Part shown: positions 30,063 to 39,921 of the stretch, in pieces | Numbering within the stretch: the stretch's first letter is position 1 | Layout of the letters: each line of letters begins with the position of its first letter | From: Procambarus clarkii | Lineage: Eukaryota; Arthropoda; Malacostraca; Decapoda; Cambaridae | Length of the DNA stretch: 64,000 nucleotides | Reading direction: 5' to 3' | NCBI RefSeq assembly: GCF_040958095.1 | Contig: NC_091209.1 | Location: forward strand, 7,572,589 to 7,636,588 | Notes under the pieces: generated by a model | Told to the model about the DNA's origin: nothing | The model's database searches: none | The model's input: the letters and a program-made list of their open reading frames with translations, nothing else | Position numbers and translations under genes: made by a program

Positions 30063-33000
30063 TTGTTTCTTCCTTGTTCTCTGTTTTTGTCCTTTCTCTT
30101 CTCGTCGTTGTCCATTCTTCAATGGAACGTTCGAGGTTATTACGCCAATTTCCTCGAACTCCAACTTCTGGTTTCGCGGTTTTCGCCCCTTTGTGTCTGT
30201 CTCCAGGAGCCAATGCTTGGTGCTCGTCCTGGTCGTTTTCGTGGCTATTCCTTTCTCTCCCCCCCCCCCCCAGCCATTGCTGGGGCTTCTAATTCTTCTG
30301 CTCTCTTGATTCGGGCTGATGTTCCCTTTGTTCCTTTACTTTTTCCTTCGCCTCTCCATTGTTCTGCTGCTCGTATCTTTGTGGGGAAATGGTACAGTTT
30401 GTTCCATTTATCTCCCCCGAGTGTCCCGCTCTCTCTTCCTGATTTGAATCACCTCCTAGACTCCTTGCCGGAGCCTGTGCTCCTGCTGGGTGACTTCAAT
30501 TGTCGTCATTCTCTTTGGGGTGACGTTCTGACGAATACCCGGGGTCGCCTCCTTGAGCCGTTTCTCCTCTCTTCTTCCCTGTCTCTTCTGAATTCTGGTG
30601 AGCCCACTCATTTGGACTCTCGAACTCGCACCCTTTCTTGTCTTGATCTTTCTCTCTGCTCTTCTTCTCTTTACTTAGATTTCACGTGGCAGGTTCTTGA
30701 TGACCTCCATGGAAGTGATCATTTCCCCATCCTTGTTTCCTTTTTCTCTTTTCGCCCTTCCCTCTCTTTCCCTAGGTGGCAGTTTGCTAAGGCGGACTGG
30801 ACCCTATTTTCCTTCAGTGCTACTCTCTCTGACCTCTCCCTTCTGCCCCTCTCTCGCGCTCTCCTCCTTTTTCATGACACTGTCTTCGACGCTGCCCTCC
30901 GCTCTATTCCTCGCTCTTCCTCTCGGGGTCCACGGAAGTGCGTTCCCTGGTGGAATGCGGACTGTGCTCGGGCTGTCCGCTGTAAGCGTGCAGCCTGGAA
31001 GAAGCACCGCCGTAGGCAGACGACCGATTCTTTTCTTTTCTTTCGGAAAGCGAGTGCGGTGGCCCGTAGGGCCATCCGTACGGCTAAACGTGAATGTTGG
31101 GCATCTTATGTCTCGACAATTACGTCCGAAACCCCTCTGGCCTAGATCTGGAAGCGTATCCGCAAGATAGCGGGTAAGTTCGTTCCCGATGTTTCACCGG
31201 TCCTTCACCTCCATGATACTCTTGTGGCGGACCCGTTGCGGGTCGCTTCCGAACTGGGTTCCCACTTTTCTTCTGTTAGCTCTGGTCTTCATCTTCCCCA
31301 ATCTTTCCTTCTTCGTAAACCTGTCCTTGAGTCTCGTCCTTTAGATTTCTGCACTCATCTTCAGCTTCCCTATAATGATCCCTTCTCTCTCTCTGAACTT
31401 CGTTCTGCCCTGGCCCTCTGCGGTTCTACGGCGGCGGGCTCCGATGGTATTCATTATGAGATGCTTCGCCATCTCCCTCCGAGCACGTCTCAGTATTTAC
31501 TGAGTCTGTATAATCGGATCTGGGAGTCGTCGTCAGTCCCTGAGGACTGGCTCGATGCCGTTGTCCTCCCTGTTCGCAAACCGGGGTCTCTGGGTACTTC
31601 CCCTAAGGACTTTCGCCCTATTGCTCTCACAAGTTGTGTCTGCAAACTCTTTGAACGTATGGTTAACGTTCGTCTGATGTGGTTCCTGGAACACCATCAC
31701 CTCCTCTCCCCTTCTCAATTTGGTTTCCGCAAGTGCCGCAGCACGACAGATGTCCTGGTGAACTTGGAGGTCTATATTCGTACTGCTTTTGCTGCGAAGA
31801 CCTCCGTTGTTGCCGTCCTTTTTGACCTAGAAAAGGCTTACGACACCACTTGGCGTTATCATATCCTATCTCAACTTCATTCTTTTGGCCTTCGTGGTCA
31901 TCTCCCTCTCTTTCTCCGCAGCTTCCTCTCTCGTCGTTCCTTTCGGGTGCGCCTTGGTACCGCTCTGTCTCCCTCTTTTCAGCAATACGAAGGTGTGCCC
32001 CAGGGTAGTGTTCTGAGCACTACTCTTTTTCTGGTTGCCCTCAATGGTCTTCTTTCCTCTCTTCCTTCTGGTGTCTTCTCCGCTCTCTATGTCGATGATC
32101 TTACCCTTTGTTGTCAGGGTGATGATTCGCCTCTCCTTCAACGCCGGCTTCAACTTGCAATTGATGCCGTGTCGTCTTGGGCCACAGGTCATGGCTTCAA
32201 GTTCTCTACTTCTAAGACTTGTGCCATGACTTTTACGCGGAAACGGGTTGTTCTTCGTCCCTCTTTGTCACTTTATGGTCATCCCCTTGAATACAAAGAT
32301 TCCGCGAAGCTTTTGGGGTTATTCCTTGACACTCGTTTGTCTTGGTCTCCCCATATCTCTTACCTCCGTGTTGAGTGCTCTAAGGCCCTTACCCTCCTTC
32401 GGGTCTTGTCCCATACTTCTTGGGGGGCAGATAGGCGCACTCTCCTTGCTTTACATTCCTCTCTCGTCCTGTCTAAGCTCGATTATGGTTGCCCTGCTTA
32501 CTCGTCTGCTTCTCCTTCTACTCTTCGCCGTCTTGATGCTTTGCACCACACTGGGTTGCGCCTCAGTTCTGGTGCCTTTCGTTCGACTCCCGTCCTTAGC
32601 TTGTATGTTGACACTGGCTTCCTGTCTCTCCAGGACCGCCGTGATCGCTACTGTCTTCGCTATCTTGCGCGGTCCTTGCAACATCCTTCCTCTCGCCTCT
32701 GTCGTGCTTTAACTTTTACCCCTCCTGCGGTTCCTGTTCCTCTTCACCACCTCCCTCTTTCTGTCCGGTTATCTCGCCTACAGGATTCTCTTTCCGTTCG
32801 TATTTCTGATGTTTCTCCTCGTGTTGTTCCTTCTTTGCCCCCGTGGAGGGTCCCTCTTCCGCGGTTTTGTACATCCTTGACTCGTATCACTAAAGCTTTT
32901 ACCCCTCCTACGGTTCTAAAACGCCTTTTCCTCGAGCACTTTTCTTCTCACTCCCGCTCAGTTTCTGTCTTCACCGATGGGTCTAAGTCAGCGGACGGTG

Positions 33001-33788
33001 TTGGCTACTCTGTTGTTTTTCCTGATCGCACTTATATGTGTCGCTTGCCTCCGGAGACTAGCATCTTTACAGCGGAACTTTATGCTATTCTCTATGCTCT
33101 TCGTCTCCTGCTTTCTCGTTGTCAGTCTTCCTTTGTGGTTGTTGTTGACTCTCGTAGTGCCCTCATGGCTCTCGGGTGCTTTAATCCAGTTCATCCAGTA
33201 GTTGTCGAGATCCAGCATTGGCTGTTTCTCGTTCACAGTAAATTTAAGTCGGTTGAGTTTTGTTGGGTTCCCAGCCATATTGGCGTGTCTTTAATTGAGC
33301 GTGCGGATGCTGCCGCTAAGGAAGCTGTCCGCTCTTGTCCCATCTCTCGTAAATGCATTCCGTATTCCGACTTTTACCCGGTTATCCATTCCTCAGTCCT
33401 TACCCGTTGGCAGGCTTCTTGGTTGTCTCTTACTGGTAACAAGCTACGTACTCTTAAATGTTGTGTTTCCTCGTGGCCGTCCTCCTTCCACCGTAACCGG
33501 CGGTGGGAAACAGCTCTGGCGAGGTGGCGTATTGGCCATACTCGCTTAACCCATGGTCACTTGATGGAGCGCCGCCCTGCTCCTTATTGTCCTAGTTGCA
33601 TTGTCCCTCTTACGGTCGTGCATGTCCTTCTTGAATGTCCTGACTTCCAGGACGAGCGTGTGTCTTGCTTTCCGACCGCCCCTCGCGGTCACCTGTCCCT
33701 CGATAGAATTCTTGGTGACTCGGATACTTTTGATATCGTTCGCCTTATGCGTTTTTGTTCTCGTATTGGCATCCTTGGTGATATTTAG
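30063..33788 (+). pseudogene. LINE ORF2 (endonuclease-RT-RNase H) with one nonsense codon
   Basis: The endonuclease segment has LQWNVRG, LQEPM, LLGDFNCRHS and SDHFPI. The RT has FDLEKAYDTTW (motif A), EGVPQGSVLS (motif B) and YVDDL (motif C). The RNase H has FTDGSK, an AELYAI Glu, VVDSRSAL and the final Asp in ERADAAAKEA. The C-terminus has a zinc motif, CPSC ... H-VLLE-C. A TAG at 31143-31145 replaces a CAG present in the other copies and splits endonuclease from RT. Two nearby small deletions in the endonuclease (around 30393-30420) restore the frame but change residues. No ATG opens the frame, as in the intact copy. Confidence 0.9.
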
Positions 33789-33902
33789 CGCCCTCTGATT
33801 ATTTTGCGTATTTGATGGTGCTACATAGCCTTCCCGGTTTGGTGCCTTCTTTTGATAATTACTTACTTACTTAGCCCAGAAGGCCGGATGGCCAAAGAAC
33901 GT

Positions 33903-34235
33903 TTTTTGTTTTTTTTTTTGTTTTACAAATCAACGCTGTTTTAATGTAATTTTCTGTAATAATTTATAATTGTATTTGTGCTGTTTTTTCAACAATGTTC
34001 CCCCCCTCTTTTACCTCTATTTTTATTTGTACTCAACGCATTTTTTTCTTTTTACCCATTAGTTTTAAGCTTTAGTCAGTAGTGTTTTTTCCTGCCCGAA
34101 ACGCTTTGCGTAATAGTGGCTTTAGGCATTGTATGTACTAGCTCTATCTATAAAGCCAACAAACTTTGTAAAATCTCTTTATGTATGTACCTTTGCCTAA
34201 ATAAAAATTATTATTATTATTATTATTATTATTAT
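33903..34235 (+). mobile_element. LINE 3' tail inserted in body C
   Basis: A T-rich start is followed by CAACGCTGTTTTAATGTAAT, the GCCCGAAACGCTTTGCGTAA block (about 34085) and TTTGCCTAAATAAAAATT, then an ATT microsatellite. The flanking body sequence AAAGAACGTT / AGCGACCGT is continuous in bodies A and B, so the insertion is precise. Any target-site duplication is at most about 3 bp (GTT). Only the last 330 bp of the CR1/L2-like LINE are present. Confidence 0.85.
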
Positions 34236-35046
34236 TGTTAGCGACCGTGTGGCCAACAGCATGCTGGCTGCTGCTGGCCAACAACATGCTGGCCGACATC
34301 ATGCTAACTGACTGGCTTGAGCTTGCCGAAAGGAAGGCCGAATGGCCAGTTTTTGCATGACACCGTGCGCGAGGCCATGCTAAACTTCTCGATAGCATCC
34401 AAATGTAACTTAATGTACTGTCGATACGATGAAGAATGGGTGGTCAAATATAATGCACAATATTAGAATATATAATGAGGGAAACGAGTGTAATAGGACG
34501 AAATAACCGGAGGAAAAAATGGGGGGGGGCCCCACCCGAATGCACTGCAACTAGCGTACCCTAGCTGAAAATAACTTAAAGGCACAGAGGCAAAGCAATA
34601 GATTAATACAAATCCTAATTGATAGTCCCTTAATATAACAAATTGAACGTGAAACTTAAAGTGTAAATTGCGGGAAAAATTTTGCCGTAATAAATACAAA
34701 ACAAATTGCAAGTCCAACAATAACAAATTTAACAGATAAGCAGACGTAGGAGGAACCAAGGGGACGTTTCCCACAGGCGAGCCCGCACGGCTGGGGGGGG
34801 GGGCGGAAATGACAGAGGGCCGAAGAGAAGATAACGTCGCCGAGGCGCGCTGGACGGCACACAACCCGGTCTGAGAAAGGACATAGGCCGAAGAGCGAGA
34901 GGCGATAACGTAGAATGGGATGGAAGAATGCGGAAGTAAGCGGGCGAGACCGAGTAAACAGGGAACCAGGGGGGGGGGGGAGAGCAGCGAGGGCAGCGGC
35001 GGGGGCAGGCGGAGTGAGGGCAGAGCCCCTTTGTGCCCCCGTATTT
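34236..35046. repeat. Body module C (right part) joined to a truncated tail
   Basis: This resumes the body at AGCGACCGTGTGGCC, includes the GGAGGAACC-to-ACCGAGTAAACAGGG block that body A lacks, then jumps at a poly(G) tract (about 34970-34980) straight to tail sequence GCGAGGGCAGCGGC. All satellite arrays are missing. The tail breaks at GTATTT (about 35046) within the TATA palindrome. Confidence 0.75.
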
Positions 35047-35162
35047 CAGCTATGTTTCATTGGATCTGTAAACCCACTTACTTGGATAACTGTGGTAATT
35101 CTAGATCAATGCTACCTTACATTCCTGGTTGAACCATGGATTCGTAATGTTGCCATGGATTC

Positions 35163-36837
35163 GCTATTGCATTGCTCTTCAACAAGTCACTTGAACTCCA
35201 AACCTTTCCAGACATTCTAAAAAAAACAAGAGTAACCCCTGTCCACAAATGTGGTGATCACACAGATGTTAACAACTACAGACCTATACCAATCCTGCCT
35301 AACTTGTCAAAAATATTCGAAAAACTAATCTACAAGCAGCTTTACTCTTTTCTAGCCAAACACAATATACTTAGCTCTTGTCAATATGGCTTCAGACCCA
35401 AAAAAAGCACTAACGATGCACTTATTAGTATGATTAACTTGATTCACACAGCTCTTGATAAAAAGGAGTTCCCTGTTGTGTTATTTGTGGACCTGCGTAA
35501 GGCTTTTGATACTGTCAACCACCAGAACCTTCTTCTTAAATTACATCATTATGGAGTCAGAGGACACTCCCTGCAATACCTCAAATCTTATCTTACTGAC
35601 AGGCTCCAGTATGTTTCTGTGAATAATACAATTTCTCCCACCCTACCCATCAACATTGGTGTTCCTCAGGGCAGCATACTTGGCCCTCTCCTCTTTCTCA
35701 TCTACATTAATGACCTCCCAAATGCCTCCCAACACCTCAAACCAATTCTATTTGCTGACGACACAACCTTCATTTACTCCAGTCCAGACCCCCTTGCTCT
35801 AAATGCCACAGTAAATACTGAGCTAGAGAAAGTCCATCTTTGGCTAACTGCCAACAAACTCACCCTTAACATTGACAAAACGTTTTATATTCTGTTTGGC
35901 AATAAATCCTCTAATCATTTAAATCTCAAAATAAACAGTACCCAAATTTGTAACAAATTAGATGGCAAATTCCTTGGCGTTCTCATCGACCACAAGCTGA
36001 ATTTCCAGGGACACATTCTAAATATATCAAAAAAAGTTTCAAAAACTGTTGGCATTCTTTCTAAGATCAGATATTATGTACCCCGCCCTGCCCTGGTGAC
36101 TCTCTATTACTCCCTCATCTATCCATATCTCAACTATGGCATTTGTGCTTGGGGTTCTACTACCCAAAATCATTTACGTCCTCTAATTACTCAACACAAA
36201 GCTGCTATTAGGACAATATCCAACTCTAGCCCCAGACATCACTCGGTACCCCTACTCAAATCTCTGAATATGTTAGATATTGAGTCATTGCACATTCTCT
36301 CATGTGTATTATACATATATAAAACGCTGAACTGTAATGCCAATCCTGACCTCAAAAGATTCATTGAAGGTTGTAACAGAACCCATGAGCACCACACCAG
36401 AAATAAATACAGTTTTGATATTCCTAGAGTACGACTTAATCATACTAGAAATGCTCTTCAAATCAAGGGACCCAGAATGTGGAATGATCTTCCCAACCAT
36501 GTTAAAGACTGTACCTCTCTCAACCAGTTTAAGATAAAAACGAAGCACTACCTAATAAATTCCCTGTAACCTACCTTACCCCTCTGTTGTCAACCCATGT
36601 TTTTTTTTTTTTTTTCAAAACAACGCTGTTTGAATGTAATTTTCTGTAATAATTTGTAATTGTATTTGTGCTGCTTTTTCAACCATGTTCCCCCCTCTTT
36701 TACCTCTGTTTTTATTTGTTCTCAACACATTTTATTCTTTTTACCCATTAGTTTTAAGCTTTAGTCATTAATGTTTTTCCTGCCCGAAACGCTTTGCGTA
36801 ATAGTGGCTCTAGGCATTGTATGTACTAGCTCTATCT
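35163..36837 (+). mobile_element. CR1/L2-like LINE, partial copy 1 of three in tandem
   Basis: The copy begins within the RT thumb-proximal region, continues to the stop at about 36569 and through the 3' UTR, and is cut at CTAGCTCTATCTAT (36837), just before the usual microsatellite tail. At that point it joins RT coding sequence of copy 2. The segment 35047-35162 upstream is unrecognised. Confidence 0.85.
35172..36569 (+). CDS. LINE reverse transcriptase fragment, open
   Basis: This is 465 residues covering RT motifs A (FVDLRKAFDTVNH), B (GVPQGSILGPLLFLIYINDL) and C (FADDTTF) through the C-terminal INSL. The N-terminal linker and endonuclease are absent, and the apparent Met is internal. 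It is closely similar to 4324-6297 and 37345-39285, with scattered substitutions such as YSFLAKHN for YSYLAKLN. Confidence 0.8.
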   Translation: MLFNKSLELQTFPDILKKTRVTPVHKCGDHTDVNNYRPIPILPNLSKIFEKLIYKQLYSFLAKHNILSSCQYGFRPKKSTNDALISMINLIHTALDKKEFPVVLFVDLRKAFDTVNHQNLLLKLHHYGVRGHSLQYLKSYLTDRLQYVSVNNTISPTLPINIGVPQGSILGPLLFLIYINDLPNASQHLKPILFADDTTFIYSSPDPLALNATVNTELEKVHLWLTANKLTLNIDKTFYILFGNKSSNHLNLKINSTQICNKLDGKFLGVLIDHKLNFQGHILNISKKVSKTVGILSKIRYYVPRPALVTLYYSLIYPYLNYGICAWGSTTQNHLRPLITQHKAAIRTISNSSPRHHSVPLLKSLNMLDIESLHILSCVLYIYKTLNCNANPDLKRFIEGCNRTHEHHTRNKYSFDIPRVRLNHTRNALQIKGPRMWNDLPNHVKDCTSLNQFKIKTKHYLINSL

Positions 36838-37344
36838 ATTAAATCTCTGAATATGTTAGACATTAAGTCACTTCACATTCTCTCATGTGTATTATACATA
36901 TATAAAACGCTAAACTATAATGCCAATCCTGATCTCAAAAGCTTCATAGAAGGTTGTAACAGAACCCATGAGCACCACACCAGAAATAAATACAGTTTTG
37001 ATATTCCTAGAGTACGACTTAATCAAACCAGAAATGCTCTACAAATCAAGGGGCCCAGAATGTGGAATGACCTTCCCAACCATGTTAAAGACTGTACCTC
37101 TCTCAACCAGTTTAAGTTAAAAACGAAGCTATACCTAATAAATTCCCTGTAACCTACCTTACCCCTCTGTTGTCAACCCATGTATGTTTTTTTTTTTTTT
37201 TTTGTTTTTCAAATCAACGCTGTTTGAATGTAATTTTCTGTAATAATTTGTAATTGTATTTGTGCTGCTTTTTCAACAATGTTCCCCCCCTCTTTTACCT
37301 CTATTTTTATTTGTACTCAACACATCTTATTCTTTTTACCCATT
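36838..37344 (+). mobile_element. CR1/L2-like LINE, partial copy 2
   Basis: This short piece starts inside the RT C-terminus (KSLNMLDIKSLH ...), runs through the stop at about 37152 and into the 3' UTR, and is cut at TTTTTACCCATTA (about 37345), where copy 3 begins mid-RT. Both junctions fuse a 3' UTR to an internal coding segment in the same orientation. Confidence 0.85.
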
Positions 37345-39285
37345 AACAATCCTTGGCTTACAAAGGGAATACTGAAATCCATTAACAAAAAACACGACCT
37401 TGAGAAGAAGTATAGGTTAGGAATTGTCTCCAAAGAATTCTCAAAGAATTACTCATTATTGCTATCTAAGATAATTAGACGAGCCAAAACTAAATACTAC
37501 GAAGATAAATTTACTCAAATAAAGAGCAACATTAAACAAACTTGGAGCACAATTTCACAAATATTGGGATCAAAGAAATCTTTAAATAACAAACCGACTC
37601 TCCTGTCTAATAACGATGGTCAGCTTTCAGCCTCTGATTCTGCTATTGAGTTCAATAGGTTCTTCTCTTCCATTGGTTCATCCCTTGCAAATGATATTCC
37701 ATCTTCCAGTACTGACATTAAGGACTATCTTACAGGTAACTATCCACAGTCTCTGTACCTAAAGCCTATTAACTCCACTGACGTCAATGAGATAATCCTT
37801 TCCCTTACAACCAAGTCTGGTGCCCTTGAGGAGATACCAACTTTAATTTACAAAAAAGCCTCCAGATCTTTAGCCCCTGCTATTGCTTTGCTCTTCAACA
37901 AGTCACTTGAACTCCAAACCTTTCCAGATATTCTAAAAAAAGCGAGAGTAACGCCTGTCCACAAATGTGGTGACCCCACAGATGTTAACAACTACAGACC
38001 TATATCAATCCTGCCAAACTTGTCAAAATTTTTTGAAAAACTTATATATAAGCAGCTTTACTCATATCTAGCCAAACTCAATATACTTAGCCCTTGCCAA
38101 TATGGCTTCAGACCCAAAAAAAGCACTAACGATGCACTTATTAGTATGCTTAACTCGATTCATACAGCTCTTGATAAAAAGGAGTTCCCTGTTGGGTTAT
38201 TTGTGGACCTGCGTAAAGCTTTTGATACTGTCAACCACCATAACCTTCTTCTTAAATTACATCATTATGGAGTCAGAGGACACTCCCTACAATACCTCGA
38301 GTCCTACCTTACTGACAGGCTCCAATATGTTTCTGTGAATAATACAATTTCTCCCACCCTACCCATCAACATTGGTGTTCCTCAGGGCAGCATACTTGGC
38401 CCTCTCCTCTTTCTCATCTACATTAATGACCTTCCAAATGCCTCCCAACACCTCAAACCAATTCTATTTGCTGACGACACAACCTTCATTTACTCCAGTC
38501 CTGACCCTCTTGCTCTAAATGCCACAGTAAATACTGAGCTAAATAAAGTCCATCTTTGGCTAACTGCCAACAAACTCACCCTTAACATTGACAAAACTTT
38601 CTATATTCTGTTTGGCAATAAATCCTCTAGTCATATAAATCTCAAAATAAACAATACCCAAATTTGTAACAAATTAGATGGCAAATTCCTTGGCATTCTC
38701 ATTGACCACAAGCTGAATTTCCAGGGACACATTCTAAATATATCAAAAAAAGTTTCAAAAACTGTGGGCATTCTTTCTAAGATCAGATATTATGTACCAC
38801 GCCCTGCCCTGGTGACTCTCTATTACTCCCTTATCTATCCTTATCTCAACTATGGTATTTGTGCTTGGGGTTCTACTACCCAAAATCGCTTACGTCCTCT
38901 AATTACCCAACACAAAGCTGCTATTAGAACAATATCCAACTCTGGCCCCAGACATCACTCGGTACCCCTACTCAAATCTCTGAATATGTTAGATATTAAG
39001 TCACTGCACATTCTCTCATGTGTATTATACATATATAAAACGCTAAACTATAATGCCAATCCTGATCTTAAAAGCTTCATAGAAGGTTGTAACAGAACCC
39101 ATGAGCACCACACCAGAAATAAATACAGTTTTGATATTCCTAGAGTACGTCTTAATCAAACTAGAAATGCTCTGCAAATCAAGGGGCCCAGAATGTGGAA
39201 TGACCTTCCCAACCATGTTAAAGACTGTACCTCTCTCAACCAGTTTAAGATAAAAACTAAACACTACCTAATAAATTCCCTGTAA
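37345..39285 (+). CDS. LINE reverse transcriptase, long open frame without endonuclease
   Basis: From NPWLTKGILKSINKKHD to INSL the frame is uninterrupted for about 645 residues, with the same RT motifs as 4324-6297. An ATG upstream (37279) lies in the preceding 3' UTR and is fortuitous. The protein is nearly identical to the minus-strand copy at 4324-6297. Confidence 0.85.
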   Translation, partial: NNPWLTKGILKSINKKHDLEKKYRLGIVSKEFSKNYSLLLSKIIRRAKTKYYEDKFTQIKSNIKQTWSTISQILGSKKSLNNKPTLLSNNDGQLSASDSAIEFNRFFSSIGSSLANDIPSSSTDIKDYLTGNYPQSLYLKPINSTDVNEIILSLTTKSGALEEIPTLIYKKASRSLAPAIALLFNKSLELQTFPDILKKARVTPVHKCGDPTDVNNYRPISILPNLSKFFEKLIYKQLYSYLAKLNILSPCQYGFRPKKSTNDALISMLNSIHTALDKKEFPVGLFVDLRKAFDTVNHHNLLLKLHHYGVRGHSLQYLESYLTDRLQYVSVNNTISPTLPINIGVPQGSILGPLLFLIYINDLPNASQHLKPILFADDTTFIYSSPDPLALNATVNTELNKVHLWLTANKLTLNIDKTFYILFGNKSSSHINLKINNTQICNKLDGKFLGILIDHKLNFQGHILNISKKVSKTVGILSKIRYYVPRPALVTLYYSLIYPYLNYGICAWGSTTQNRLRPLITQHKAAIRTISNSGPRHHSVPLLKSLNMLDIKSLHILSCVLYIYKTLNYNANPDLKSFIEGCNRTHEHHTRNKYSFDIPRVRLNQTRNALQIKGPRMWNDLPNHVKDCTSLNQFKIKTKHYLINSL

Positions 39286-39610
39286 TCTACCTCACTCCTC
39301 TATTGTCAACCCATGTCTGTTATTTTCTTTTTTTTTTTTCTTTATCAACACTGTTTGTCAACTTATTGTATTTGTGCTGCTTTTTCAGTCATGTTCCCCC
39401 TTTTTTTTTATCTTTATTTGTATTTGTTCTCAACACCTTTTATTCTTTATGCTCAATTAGTATTAAGTTCTAGATATTAATGTTTTTCTTGCCCGAAACG
39501 CATTGCGTAATAGTGGCTTTAGGCATTGTATGTACTAGCTCTATCTATATATCAATCCATTAATGTAACATCACTTGTATGTATATACCTTACCTGAATA
39601 AACATCTGAA
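37345..39610 (+). mobile_element. CR1/L2-like LINE, partial copy 3 with 3' end
   Basis: The copy begins AACAATCCTTGGCTTACAAA, at the same codon region (NPWLTKG) where the element at 4022-6299 has its 5' end. It continues through an intact RT frame and a 3' UTR with TGCCCGAAACGCATTGCGTA (about 39490), and ends in a TCTGAATAAACA repeat near 39610. Confidence 0.85.
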
Positions 39611-39921
39611 TCTGAATAAACATCTGAATATTTTGACGTTCTTGCAAAACCACTAACAAGCATAGCATTTCAGGCAAGATGCAAGCTGGTTCCTGTACAG
39701 GGAAGCATTCCAACACCTGTGGGCAAAGACACTTACAGCTGCCCAGTTTCTGGGTCCTGGTTATGAAATAAGTACCGTATTCCCTTTCACCGCTGTTTCC
39801 TGGGCAACTTCTGCTTGATGTCTTACAGGATGAACAACCCCGTGGGATTTCTTCCTTTTGGGTAGTGATGTACATGCTGCTATGGCGGTATGTCCACTCA
39901 CAAGATGAGTGGGCGCTGCCC
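39611..39921. repeat. Unclassified interspersed repeat with hairpin and SINE-like tail
   Basis: 39625-39680 on the minus strand resembles the SINE/LINE 3' module (GCCTGAAATGCTATGC ... TAGTGG). The remainder contains CCACTCA-caaga-TGAGTGG (39893-39911), a perfect 7-bp stem. It ends against the truncated I/Nimb-like LINE. No coding evidence. Confidence 0.4.

Larger units (their letters stand above)
27584..33871 (+). mobile_element. Near full-length I/Nimb-like non-LTR retrotransposon (6.3 kb)
   Basis: The element starts CCCTCCCCGCTCAGCTCG, has a 5' UTR of about 540 bp, ORF1, ORF2 and a short 3' UTR, and ends in a TTAC/ACTTA repeat. TAGCCCAGAAGGCC occurs at both edges (27570-27583 and 33872-33885), a 14-bp target-site duplication within body C. 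ORF2 combines APE endonuclease, RT and RNase H domains, as in the I group; Nimb is my closest guess. It is very similar to the copy at 44511-50842. Confidence 0.9.

Noticed and set aside
28372-33278. Numerous ORFs antisense or out of frame within the LINEs
   Set aside because: Shadows of ORF1 and ORF2. The same shadows recur in every copy.
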